Part shown: positions 1-12,400 of the stretch, piece by piece
How positions within the stretch are numbered: the stretch's first letter is position 1
Layout of the letters: each line of letters opens with the position of its first letter
NCBI GenBank assembly: GCA_030248195.1
Contig: JASAND010028334.1
Coordinates: 1 to 64,000 of the forward strand
Source: Trissonchulus latispiculum
Taxonomy: Eukaryota > Nematoda > Enoplea > Enoplida > Ironidae
Direction of reading: 5' to 3'
DNA length: 64,000 nt
Position numbers and translations under genes: made by a program
The notes under the pieces: model-generated
The model's database searches: none
What the model was told of the DNA's origin: nothing
Seen by the model: only the letters and a program-made list of their open reading frames with translations

Positions 1-189
1 TTGTTGAAGCATACATCCATCCCAATTGCTGTGTGAGTTCCATGCTGAATAATAGTTATGAGTTAGGCCCAAAATTTCGCATAGAAACCGCTAAACAAAC
101 ATCCAATTAAAACTGCTGTTGTTCTCTTAGTTAATACAGTAGCAGTGTAACACTGTTTCTTTGCTGGTTAAGAAAAGACTTTGTTTTAG

Positions 190-2184
190 ACCTACGTGAT
201 AGCCTTAAAGTTACTACTGGGAGTTCTTGGAATGGTGCCACCGTTCTGCGTCCTGATCGTGATGATGCTCTCGTCATAAACTGGCGAAATGTTCATTTAT
301 CAGATATATGTGCACTGAAAGCAATTAATCACAATGAGTACAATTCTTTGTCTAATTATGGCGGAATTAAATATGATTATGACTCAATTCTCAATATTCC
401 TGCATATGTGAGTAACAGTTATTTTGCATTCTGTTAGCTTGCTTTTAATTGTACTTGTAATTACAAGCTTGCTTGTAATTGTACCAAAAGAGCTCTACCT
501 TAACCAATAGCGGAAGAAGCAAGCAGTGGTATTCCTAGTTCTTGTTTCAGTTAAAACTGTTTTGCGTGCAAATATCAACTTTACTGTATTCAACTGAGAT
601 TACTCATCTTATTCATTGTATCACGCAGATTCTGAATGTTTTAATTTTGGCCTCGTTGAAAAGAAGTTGAAATCTATTCCAGCGCCTGCTGAAAAACTTT
701 GTATATACATCAACTTACAGCTGAACTTACCGTGTGAAAATTTCTAACACTGGTAGTCAAGGCTTAGGATACATTTTTCGTTTATTTTGTATATTCACGG
801 ACGGATTTTACCACCCGACAGCGTGTGCTGCTGAAGTGTTCATCGGTTGCGCTGACATCGCTGCGTGCGCACCATAAAATTGCATTTGAATTGGCAGTTA
901 AGCTTGGTTCAATTATCGTGCAATATCTGAATATCTGTGTAGTAGACGATGACAGACAGGTGCCTATTTGTTTGATCAATTCTTTTATGTATCATGTTAA
1001 TCAGGTTAATGGTAAGGACGCAAACTTACCAGTGATAATCCCAATACCTCGCGGATCCGTTGCTGTCGTGATTTCTGCTTTGGAGAATTTGGGAAAAGCA
1101 GAGAAGCTTTCACCTTCCGACATACTTTGGCTTAACAAGAAATACTGCACGGATCCAAGTAAGCGTTTACATATTGCTGTCGTAGCACCTTCAAATCATT
1201 TCAGAAAAATAAGGTCCTAGCTGTCAGTCAAATTCTAGATCGTTCGCAGAAAGATTGCACTATCATGATCACTTGTTTTATCCATGTACCTGCCGTAGTG
1301 ATGTTTCAGTCACTGAAACTGAAACTGAAACTAGGTTTCAGTTTGTACAGGTTTCAGTTTCAGTCACTGAAACTGAAACTGAAACTGAAACTATTTTGAG
1401 AAGAGACCTGAAACTGAAACTGAAACTGAAACTTTTTTAGGGTGCCGACTGAAACTGAAACTGAAACTGAAACTAACTTGGGTAAAAAACTGAAACTCTG
1501 ACTGAAACTGGTTTCAGTCTTTTCTTAAAACTTGACATTTTGAAGGTTTTGAGCTTCGATTCTGTTAGTACTGCTGCAGGGGATGCTGAATAAACATCAA
1601 ATTGTGCTTCATGCCAACTCAGAAGGCTGGAAACCGTTTTTAAAGTGAACTGAAACTGAAACTGAAACTCCGACTGAAACTAAAACTGAAACTGAAATTA
1701 TTTTAAGTTGCCGACTGAAACTTAAACTGAAACTGAAACTATTTTGGTCCGCCGTCTGAAACTGGAACTGAAACTGAAATTATTTCGGACCACCGACTGA
1801 AACTGAAACTGAAACTGAAACTAAAATCGGCTACTGAAACAACAACTACCTGCGAGTTTCTGCTGTCTTAGGTATACAAAAGATCACAGGAAGACCTGTT
1901 TTTATGTTATAATGAGCGTAAGTAATCAAAAATTCATACTAAAAAAACGGATAAATGGTTCCAAGGCTAGAAGAAAGCTGATATTGACACTGCAATATCC
2001 GTGCTAACAGAAGGTTGCATGGAATAAGTTTTTATTTCGTTTAGGCTGCAAGGACAGATATTACAACTGTAGCTTGGTTGCTTTGCGCGGACAATGCTCA
2101 AAACAAACTATTTCTACGAAGTGTCCTACATCGTGTAATGCGTGTCCTATAATCAATGGACCATTTGCAGTAAAGTCAATGTGA
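190..2184 (+). pseudogene. Astacin-like metalloprotease with ShKT tail, 3' exons, apparently inactivated
   Basis: Three exons are visible: 190-407, 1005-1158 and 2045-2184, each bounded by AG/GT consensus (GTGAGT, GTAAGC). Exon 1 encodes RPDRDDALVINW and SNYGGIKYDYDSI, the region after the astacin zinc site. Exon 2 ends in LSPSDILWLNKKYC, the usual astacin C-terminus. Exon 3 is a six-Cys ShKT domain ending in TGA, with AATAAA at 2190. Exon borders and phases match the minus-strand paralogue at 19925-3428. Two defects stand out. Exon 1 is 218 bp against 219 in the paralogue, so the phase-0 frame breaks just before RPDRDD. The segment aligned to the HEMVH zinc motif reads KLLLG, so two His ligands and the catalytic Glu are absent. 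The 5' part lies outside the window. The domain assignment is firm; an alternative upstream exon phase could keep exon 1 open, so pseudogene status is an inference. Confidence 0.65.
1296..1847. mobile_element. TGAAAC-word repeat element inside an astacin intron
   Basis: Dozens of copies of the hexamer TGAAAC (and its complement near the left end) fill this stretch, separated by short unique spacers. The ends read TAGTGATGTTTCAG on the left and, as reverse complement, TAGTTGTTGTTTCAG on the right. Flanks ACCTGCCG and ACCTGCGA could be a decayed 8-bp target duplication. A related copy lies at 37640-37855. The layout resembles non-autonomous hAT-like elements with subterminal word arrays; no coding capacity is present. 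Confidence 0.6.
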
Positions 2185-2189
2185 TGCAA

Positions 2190-2195
2190 AATAAA
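2190..2195 (+). promoter_or_regulatory. Polyadenylation signal AATAAA of the plus-strand astacin copy
   Basis: AATAAA occurs six bases after the TGA that closes the ShKT exon (2182-2184). The position fits a very short 3' UTR. Confidence 0.5.
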
Positions 2196-2199
2196 TCAT

Positions 2200-3427
2200 T
2201 AAACTAACACACGACAATAAGCTTTACTGGCTATCCTGGATAAAATTGAAACGTTTAATTTATTCTTTCCTTCGACTTAGTTGTTATTGCAGTGCAGTTA
2301 AGTGCAGTTATTTCCTTTGTTATTAAACTATATAATTTATAAATTGTTATAACATGTTTGAATATGGTGCTTTGGCTGATGAAAGAAAATAAATTATTAG
2401 GGTCAACAAATACTCATAAATGGACTCCAAGCATACAGCCCTAGTTCTACTAGAGAACCGAATGGGACTCAAAAGCATCCAGTACCGTAAATCTGTCCAG
2501 TAGGTTTTAAAAGGCAGTTTTCCATCTATCCAATTTTTGTCTGTTTAAACCAAATCTAAGGAACATTTGCTTCACCATGTTTCGAATACACTGTACAGAA
2601 CTGGTCGATTTTGCTCTTTATTAAACACAACCTTGCAAGACAAGCAGTCGCATTTGCATTATATGTGGTGCTAGTTCTGAGATGGTTCTTGCTGAACTAA
2701 TTTCTCAAAACTCGTACAAAGATTTGTATACTTGCAGAAGGCGGAATTGGGGAGCTGGAGCCTAAGGCCGCCGAAAACCGGAAATTCCGGATTCCGCAGG
2801 GTGAGCGGCCCCTCAAGAGGGAGTTCCCCTCCCAAGGACATGTATTTTTGCTATCTGCTTCACACTTGCATTTCATGTATGAGTGAGTACCAGACATGTG
2901 CAGGAGGGAACGTTTTGGGGAGAGGGTGAACCGACGGCATAGGTCGTGGGAAAACCGGATGTTTCCGGTTTTTTGTCAAATTTTGCCAGATTTGTTAGGT
3001 GAACTCTTATGACGGGATGAACTCTAAGTCTGGAGGGGGGTGAATGCCCCAACCCCTTCCCCCAGCACAGGTATGGTGAATACTAGCAAACTTGCAGATG
3101 CAAGTGTTGGCCTGTCACTTGATATGTAGCGTCTGCTAAATATATCGGTAACGATATGGCACACATGCTGTTAAGCACTCAATGCACGCATATTAACTAA
3201 TTATTTTGAAAAAGTGCGCTAATGAGCATGAAGACACTCAGTAAAAGTTGGTTTCACTCATTCAAACAGGTACTCAGAACACACTACCCTTATTTATAAT
3301 TAATGATTTTAATATTTGTATGCACGATGTGTTATGCTTATGATAATATTATGAATACATTATAAAATGATATAGTTGTATTATGGTATGTCAAAATGTT
3401 ATGGTTATACTAAAATATATGCATGGT
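2200..3427. other. Intergenic stretch between convergent astacin genes
   Basis: No credible exon is seen. The part at 2740-3060 is GC-rich, with CCGGAAATTCCGG-type words and a stretch beginning CAGACATGTGCAGGAGG (2893) that reappears in inverse orientation near 25490-25515, so it is probably repeat-derived. The rest is AT-rich unique-looking sequence. Confidence 0.4.
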
Positions 3428-6400
3428 CTAGGGTTTCGCCATTGGACCTTCGATTATAGGACATTTGCCGCATGACAGTTTACACTTTGACGATATCTCT
3501 TCACATTCTCCCTTGATGGCATCTCTGCTGCAGTAGAAATATTCATCAGCGCACTCTAAACAAAATCAAACAATACAGCTAAAGTTTATTGTGTCTTTCA
3601 AAGGTGTCAAATTCATTGATTAGTACTGTCCTGACAATGCACCTATTTCGTAATTCAACGTCACGTTTAAGGTCGTGCTCCCCTACGTGCAGATATAGTT
3701 GCAGAAAGCGCAATTATTGCCTGATTTAATTCAAATTTTCAGAAAACCCATCGGAAATGATAATACACGTCCTGTAAAAACGCCAGCTTCATAACATTCA
3801 TGTACAGTGAGAAACGTAAATTTGAGGTTCTAGAAGTGTATATAGAAAGCATCATTTTAAAGCTTATTATGTGCTCTACAACTTTGCTTTTAGACATAAG
3901 TCTCTAGCTGTTATCGTTTTTGAGCATTGAATTTTTGAAAAATTTTTGCTCGAAAATTGGTTATTTTTGACACGATCTTGCTGAAAACAGGTTTTGTCAA
4001 ATTGGAGCTAGTGTACACCACAAGTGTAGACAAATTTATATTCAACTTAAATAGCTTCAAACGAAGCACAAATTAGGTTAATTAGAGCCCTGTACACTGA
4101 ATGAGCCTAAAGTTCTGGGCGAATAACCGATTTTGTCAGATTGCGGCCAGCATTTTTTGACCGAAGATTGCTCCAAAACCAATGGGTGAATCTAAAAGAT
4201 ATATTCAACATAGTATGCTTGGACAATTTGCCCGGGACGGTTTTTTATTTTTCTCTTTATCAGCCTCCAATCAAGAGCAATGATTTTTCAAAGATGGATA
4301 AAATGCCAAACTTTCCGAAAATGCTCTATTTCTGTACACTGAAACGTTATTTTTTACAAAATCAAAAAACCGTCCATGGCAAATTATGTCAGAAACACAT
4401 TGGATACGGCCATTTTCTTGTTTCGTAAAATTTTTCAGAAAAAGTTTTGATCAAAAATTGTGGCTACGTTTGGTAAGTTTGCAACCAATACAAACTAGGT
4501 AGACACGTTTCAATGATACCAATCGACGCAGAAGATGTAGAGCTTCATTTTGATATGTGGCTTAATTCATAGCTCTCAATATTGAGTAAGTTACAGCTTT
4601 CCAAAGTGGACTGAATGTAAGGGAAGTGCGACCTTAAAAGGTTTGAAATTAAGTCAGACCTCTTACGCTTGTTGAGTGGTTTACTTTAAAGCAGGGATCA
4701 ACATATGAAAAGCATAGCAAGCGAAAAAGTTAACACTGTCAGATAGCCTGGACCAGAGATGGAAGTGGCTCAGAGGTGCCCGCGGGAACGGGTGCAGTTT
4801 GGGTTGGGTCAAATCGTATGACTGGGTCAAAAGTGGGTCAGTTGACGCCAAAAAGTAAGATTAGAGCACTAAACTTTCAAGAGCTTAAAGGTTTCAACAG
4901 ATTCTAGCATGGTTTTTTCATTAGATTTGTCCAAAATTATCTCAGCTTCCACAAAGCGATGTCAATATTTTGTCAATCATATCTTAAGAACAACAGCGTT
5001 TGACTTTCAGCGAGCACTAACATGATTTAAGGTATGTAAACTTTTGGAATATGCAAAGACGTGCGCAAGTTAGAACTTGTCTAAACAGCAAGACCAGTAG
5101 AGGCGCACTGAAAAAAGATTCCCGTAACAAGCTCTGAAAATATTTATTCCTGCTGGAGCAGAAGTGTATAAAATGGAGTTCCCTAAGATTAGCATGTGTT
5201 TTCTCAGTTGCATTCCATCAAAGCCCTATCTTCAACAAAGGGCACAAAATTTACAATCTTTTTGCAGGTGTCAACTGTTAGCAATCCATACAGTTGCATA
5301 TTTTTGGGTGCGTAATTGTAGCTTGGATGCTCCACATACATGGGCACATCCAAATTCAGTCCTTGAGCTCCTGTTTTATATGTGTTAACATAGTTAGCAA
5401 ACTGCTCCAAAAACTGAGATTTGATCCATAGAAATAAATATCTCATATGATTTCTTGAGACAGGACTATCGAAACCTGATCCGTACTTCAGTAAAACTAA
5501 GAATTTAAGTGCTGATGCAGCCAGACATAAACTAAAGGGATAAATTGTCTTCAATTGCCGATAACCAGTATATCGCTGAACTGTGATGTTTAGTAGAGTT
5601 GGGCCGGTTCCAATTTTCAAAACCTGTCCCGGCTCCGGTTCTACCTTCCGATTCCCGATTCCAAGTACAAAATTTGTAGTTAAAGGTTTAAAATTATTAA
5701 ATTATCTGATGCGGACGTTCTGTAAGGCTTATGCAATCAAATGACAAAACCAATACTGCAAAACAACTGGAATAAAGCGATAACAATCAATTGGGTTAAT
5801 TTTTAAAGTCTTGACTTACTTTGAATTTGCTTCATATTAAACTCTGTACACACTTACCACCAAATTCATATATTGGGAGAAAATTTTTCACAGAAAATCC
5901 CCATAACAGATACTAAAGTAAAAGACTTGAAAACAAACTTTAAACAAGTCCATTACTGCTTTCACAATGGAATGGTTTTGAAAATTATGAAAATACGGCC
6001 TCAAATTCCAATTAGAACCGAAAACAGAAGCAATAACTGCAAACTGGAACCGGAATGGAATCAGAGGCGGAACCGGTGTCAAGCAGAACCAGCACTAGCA
6101 TAGTTGATGCTGTTTAATACGCTCAACTGGTTCAAACCGATTACCAATTAATACCATAACACTATGTTACCGGATTAAACAGCATTACCATGAATGAAAC
6201 AATCAATATCGTGCACAATTTAAAGGTACCAGAAAGTCCTGACTCTTGTTTGTTACCGTCATTCAAATAAGACAAGTTAGGAAGTATATACCTAATTGTA
6301 TTTCCTTACTTGGATCTGTACAGTATTTCCTATTCAGCAGCTGAACATCCATTTGAGATAGCTTGTCATTTTCTCCCATCTTTTTCACAAGAGAAATCGC

Positions 6401-9400
6401 ATTTTCAATAGTGCCGTGTTTTGGAATAAAATGGGGCAGATTATTTATGGAATGAACCTAAAACCAGGGATACGCGTGAATATCCAAAATGTCATTATCT
6501 TTATCCTAATTATCTTACATGGCATGTATAACAATCGAGAAACGTAAATATATGGTGCTGTCTTTTATCAGCAAATTAAAGAGTAAAAGGCGTGCCCACT
6601 CGTCAGCTTACAAAACGGCAACCACCATACAATTACACAATTAAATAAACTTCATACAACAAAGCGTTTGACTAGTCCTCAGGAAAATGAAGCTTCTTGC
6701 GTACCCTAGCTAGATAAAATATATATAATAAAAAACTGATAAACAAAAGCAGAAAAGTATGACAAAGATACTGCCCTACTCGCAACGCCAATTGATGTAT
6801 ACACTATGCACATCAAGACAGCATACATTATAGGCACAAATCACACTTGCTAAACGTTACTGAACACACCCATTTTCTTGGATAGAATACAATGCAATAC
6901 AATACAATACAATAGTTTTTTCAATATTGTTAGAAGACAGCCTAAGTCTTAGCCAAAGATATAGCCTAAGTGAAAACATAGGCCTTAATAGTGTTAGCCT
7001 AACCAACCAAGCTTAAACTGGGAGTGTCTTGGTTTAGCCAAAGCCGTGCCCGGCAGCTCAGAGTTGGACATGGACACATTTTTTTAGACCGCGACCGCCC
7101 CGCGACCGCAGTCGTCGTGACCGCGACCACCCGCGTTCGCGACTGCAGCCCGCAGGCTAATTTTGTGACCGCAAAAGTTTGAGTTATTAACCTTTAATTC
7201 TAGGCAAAATGTCCACATTTCTCATATTTTTAAGGTGTTGACAGTGTTTTTACAGCTACATCACCGCCGTCAGTATTCCGTTTATGGCTGGTGCAGCGTA
7301 GATATATAATTTTTGACAGCGCAATTGAAAATTACACAAATTGGTTTTGTTGCTACATTTGGAGTGTTCGATAATGGATTTCTGTGTGCAGGGTGTCTGT
7401 TCTTTCACTTTAGGGTTGAGATTGCCAGCCGGACGGCAGCGGCAGCGGGGCAGCATACTATTAACACTGCTTGAAGCGTTGGTTTTCCTCCTTTGGAGTA
7501 TTTTTAACCTTTAATTCTCATCTAATCTTATGGCATTGATTAAAACTTTTAGAACATATTGATTAGCTAGCCAACGCAAAAACCTTCCATTTTGGTATCT
7601 AGTGTAAGAGTAGTGAAATTCCTGCTTTTGATTGTCACGAAGAGGTATACTATAAACGGCAAATTGTGAAGCTGATAATTCGTCCAACGCGGAACATAAA
7701 GGAAAAATTTGAAAAAGTTGGGAATTTTTACTACAGATTGGCTTAAATTACCACGATTTGATAGAAATTTGCGGTCATTGCGGTCAAAAAAATTTATACC
7801 CGCATGTACCCGCGACCGCGTCCAACTCTGCGGCAGCTGTTGATCAATACTGACTAAGTATAATGGTAATTAATATAAAAAATTAAAAATTTTAAAAATG
7901 GAGGAAATGTTAGCGAGAGCATAAAAATTTTTAATATTTTCTGTCATATGTTAACACAGGGACGAAATCTGGGGGAGGCTACCCGACTCTAAAGAGGGGC
8001 CTTAACATTTCCAAAATTTTAAGGGGTCTACCGTTAATTGGCAACTAATTGCAAATTTTACATTTTTGGCCAAATATTTAGTCAAAAAAGTTTAGCGATT
8101 TTTAAGAAATTTTAAATGTTTTGTAAAGATCGCTGACGGTCCACCCTTTTCCCTTCTGGACGAGTGTCAGCTGTGATCTTAGCGACACTCTGATAGGAGG
8201 AATTTTTCTATCTTAGGTTAATTTGCATATTGTTGATATATTTACGGCTTGTACAGTTTTGTGTCAGTTGCTAGTTTTGATTAGAGTAAACAAGTTGTCT
8301 ATCTCGCTTCTCTTAGACAGCTTACGATCAATAACAGCAATTTTCATGGTGCCGAAACGCTACAACTAGCAGCCTTAGACTTTCTTCAGTCTTTTTCTTC
8401 GACGGTGATTCAATCTTCAGTTCAAGGCTTGTGTATTACTTGCCCTTGAATTGATTCAACTTCTCCACCTACAACTTCTCAATTTGTATTTGCTTTTATA
8501 AAGCCGATTCGATTGCTATTTTCAAGGCTAGCGTTTTGCTGGCACTTGAATCAATTCAATTTTTGCTCTGCCAAGTGGATTCAGTCAATTTCAAGGCTTG
8601 TGTTTTACTTGTCCTTGAGAGGATAAGGAACAGCCATTCAACGTTTTGGATTGGATCTTGGATCTGCCAAATCAAGGCTAGTGTTTTACTGGCTCTTGAT
8701 ACGATTTGATTTCGAAGCCCCATCCCATTTGGAAGTTTCATCAACGGTCTGTTCGATAAGTTTTGCCTTTCTGTAAGTCGATTGAGTTGTATCAAAGCTA
8801 CAAGCTGTTCTTCTGTACCCAACCATAGCTATTCAATCTCAACTGCCAAATCAACCTTTAGTTTAGGCAAGTGTTTTTCTTGTTCCTAAACTAAATTGTC
8901 TTCAATTTTGTAATACTTTGGCAGCCAAAATGCCAACCATAGCTCAGCTCAGACAGAAGCGAAACGGGTATAGGGTAAACGTAGGCAGGTTGGTTAAGTC
9001 CATATGTGACAAGTGGAATACAAGAGAGCAGCAACCTCCGGACAAGAACGAGCTTGCTCTTGTTCGCGAAAAACTTCAAAAATACGAACAAACTCTGTCA
9101 GACCTCAAAGCTAAATTGGTGAACTGACAGAGCCAAGCGATTTTGAGTCAGAAAACAATAAATGCATCGAAGTTTCTGATTCCATATGGGATGCACAGGG
9201 TAAGATCAACTTGATGCTTTCGGTAAGCGATAATCAAGACAATGTTTCCGAAGCCACTAGCCATACGAGTTCGGCTAAGGTCAAACTCCCAAAACTCGAC
9301 TTGCCCAAGTTCGATGGCGATTATTTAAGATGGCAAGAATTTTGGGATACGTTTGATTCAACAATACATCAGAGCGACATGTCTCCCATCGACAAGTTTA

Positions 9401-12400
9401 AATACTTAAAAAGTTTTCTCAAGGGTGACGCTCTGAAAGTGATTGGTGGATATCGACTGATTGCAGCTAATTACGAGGCTGTTATCGATTCACTGAAGGA
9501 AAGATATGGCAACAGTGAGGTTGCTATATTTTCCCATTTTGAAAGGCTCTTAGCCCTTCCGACGGCTGCTATGGAAACGTCGAGTCTTCAAGCTACCTAT
9601 GACGAATGCGAAAAACATATTCGTAGCTTGGTGGCTCTAGGTTTGGGTGAAGACACTTTTGGCCAAGTCTTTACTCCGATAATCCTTTCCAAGATGCCCC
9701 GCCCCGTTCGAGTGGAACTACACAGAAAAAATGGTTCCAATCCATGGCAGCTCCGCAATCTTCGTGAACTACTTCGCGACGAAATCAAGGCCAGGCAAAT
9801 GGGCGAATGGTCAATTAATTCCAAGCCAAGCGAGTCAAGTGGCAAAGCCGGTGCTACCCAAAAACCTGTTCAATTTCAGACGAAACCTCGCCCGCCATCA
9901 ACAAGCACCTTTGCCCAATCAACAAAGAATGTGCCTATTTGCATTTATTGCAAAGAGAAACATTTTTCGGACCAATGTACAACTGTGACATTTCTAGATA
10001 ATCGAAGAGATATAGTGCGATCTGGAAATCACTGCTTTAAGTGCTTATCCACTAAGCATAAAGCTAGCGATTGTCCGAGAAAGGGAAAGTGTTTCCACTG
10101 CCCACAGACGAACCACCATAGCTCTTTGTGTCCAAACAAGGCAGCCAACACTTCAACGAGCCATGCATGCAGTACTACGGACCCTGCTGCCGAAGCAGAG
10201 CCACAGATTCCTTCAGCTATTACTGGATCTGCTGTAGCTTCAAGTGGCATCTTTATGCAAATGGCTTTAGTTCAACTGGGCCAGCAAAGGACATCAGCTC
10301 GCATATTCTTCGATGGTGGTAGCTCATGCTCCTACATCACTTCTCGATTATCTTCGAATCTGGGTTTAGTTCCTCATTCTAAAGTCACTGTTTCCAATGA
10401 CCGATTTGAGGATCGAAAGCACAGGATTAAAACCTATCCTTGAGTTTCCTTCGATATTCCTTCAGTCAACGGGGAGCCAATCAGGATAACTGCCTTCGTC
10501 ACTGATCAGATATCCTGCCCTCTTCAGAAAATGCAGTTGGATGCAAGACGATATCCAATCCTGAGTCAAATTATCTTGGCGGATACGATAACGTCAACAC
10601 CTACGCTTGTCAACGTTGATGTCCTCATTGGCAGCGATTATTACTTCGATATAATCGATGGAGAACAAATTGCCCTATCAAATGGTCTTCGGCTTTTAGG
10701 CTCGAAACTTGGATACATAACAGCTGGAAAGCTGAACGAATCCAACGCCAAGTGTCAAGGTGAAGTGAGTTTAGGTTCATGTTTTTTGAATCCTATCCAC
10801 TGCGACGTCGAAAGGTTTTGGGCTTTGGAAGACATTGGAATCCGCGACGATAGTTTTCGAAAAGACGACGAAAGTGCTGTCAAGCAATTCAATGAGTCCA
10901 TTCAAATGGTGAATGGTCGATACGAAGTGGGTTGGCCGTGGAAGGAAGCTCATGATCCTCCCCCGGATAACTACGGTTTGGCTTATTCGCGCCTTCGATC
11001 ATTGCTTCGGCGTATAAGTTCTCAAGAGCCTATCATCAAATGCTATGACGAAACTATTCGTTCTCAACTTGATCAGGGGATCATCGAACGAGTAGACGAT
11101 TCTGTCTCAACCGGAAATGTTGTCCACTACATACCTCATCATTGCGTGGTGCGCCCTGGTCACGCCACTACGAAGTTACAAATCGTCTACGATGCTTCAT
11201 CTAAGGCAGCTTCCAATGTCCCTAGCCTGAACGACTGCCTTCTTCGAGGACCCGTATTCCTCAGCGATTTGTGTGGCTTGCTCATTCGATTCCGCACGCA
11301 TCCAGTCGCGGTTGTGAGCGATATTGAGAAAGCCTTTTTGCAGGTAGGCCTTCGCCAACAGGATAGAGATGTTACGCGATTTTTGTGGGTAAACGATGTG
11401 ACAAAATCTCTTTCAAAGAACAATCTAGCCACTTTCAGATTTGCTAGAGTGCCCTTTGGCGTCATTTCAAGTCCTTTTTTGCTTGCAGCGACCATCAAAC
11501 ATCATCTTCTTCAGCGGAATACATCTGTTTCAAATCTGATTGCTCAAAACATTTATGTGGATAATGTCATCTGTGGAGTTTCCTCCGTACCGACTGCGAA
11601 GCAATTTTATGCTGAAGCTAAGTCATTGCTTCAAGCAATTTCGATGAATCTGCGCGAATGGTATTCCAATAGCTCCGAATTGTTAGATATGATACCTGAT
11701 TGCGACAAAGGCAAAGGCACTTCGACCAAGGTTCTTGGAATGATTTGGGATTGCCAAAACGACATGCTGTCCTGCGCGAATCCTGGAATACAGGAAATGG
11801 TAGTGGGAACGAAACGACAATTGGTCCAGGCAGCAGCTAAGATTTTCGATCCTTGTGGACTTCTGGCGCCTGTGATCATTAGAGCCAAACTTCTTGTACA
11901 AAAGCTGTGGGTTCAGAAACTTAGCTGGAACGACCAGCTACCTTTGGAAGTGTTGCAAGATTGGAATGATTGCGCCCTTGACTTCGACCGACTTTCTGGT
12001 CTACAGATTCCCAGGCATATCCAGTATGTTTCGCAAGGAAATGTTCAGCTGCACTGCTTCTGTGATGCGTCCCAGAAAGCTTACGCAGCTTCTGTCTATA
12101 TTCGCGTGGACGACGGGATATCGAAGCATACTACTCTTTTGTTTGCCAAAGCCAAGCTCTGCCCCATCAAGCCCATTTCACTGCCTCGGCTAGAGCTGAT
12201 GGCTGTTGTAATCGGTGTCCGACTGCTCAAGTTTGTTTCTTCTGAAATTTTTGTACCTGTTTCCAAAACCTATGTTTGGACGGATTCAAAATGTGTGCTG
12301 TATTGGATCAAATCTGACAAGGTACAAACCGTGTTCGTCTCTAATCGACTTAGAGAAATCAAACAACACAGCAACATCGAATTTCGATATGTCCCTACGG

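Noticed and set aside
825..1004. N-terminal part of the plus-strand frame 825-1220
   Set aside because: Exon homology to the paralogue begins at 1005; the preceding codons are intron read-through.
5204..5620. 138-codon minus-strand frame within the astacin intron
   Set aside because: No recognisable motif and no phase-compatible splice borders with the neighbouring astacin exons.
9112..9127. Programmed -1 frameshift in gag
   Set aside because: No canonical slippery heptamer or obvious downstream pseudoknot; a simple indel explains it. Kept only as an alternative.
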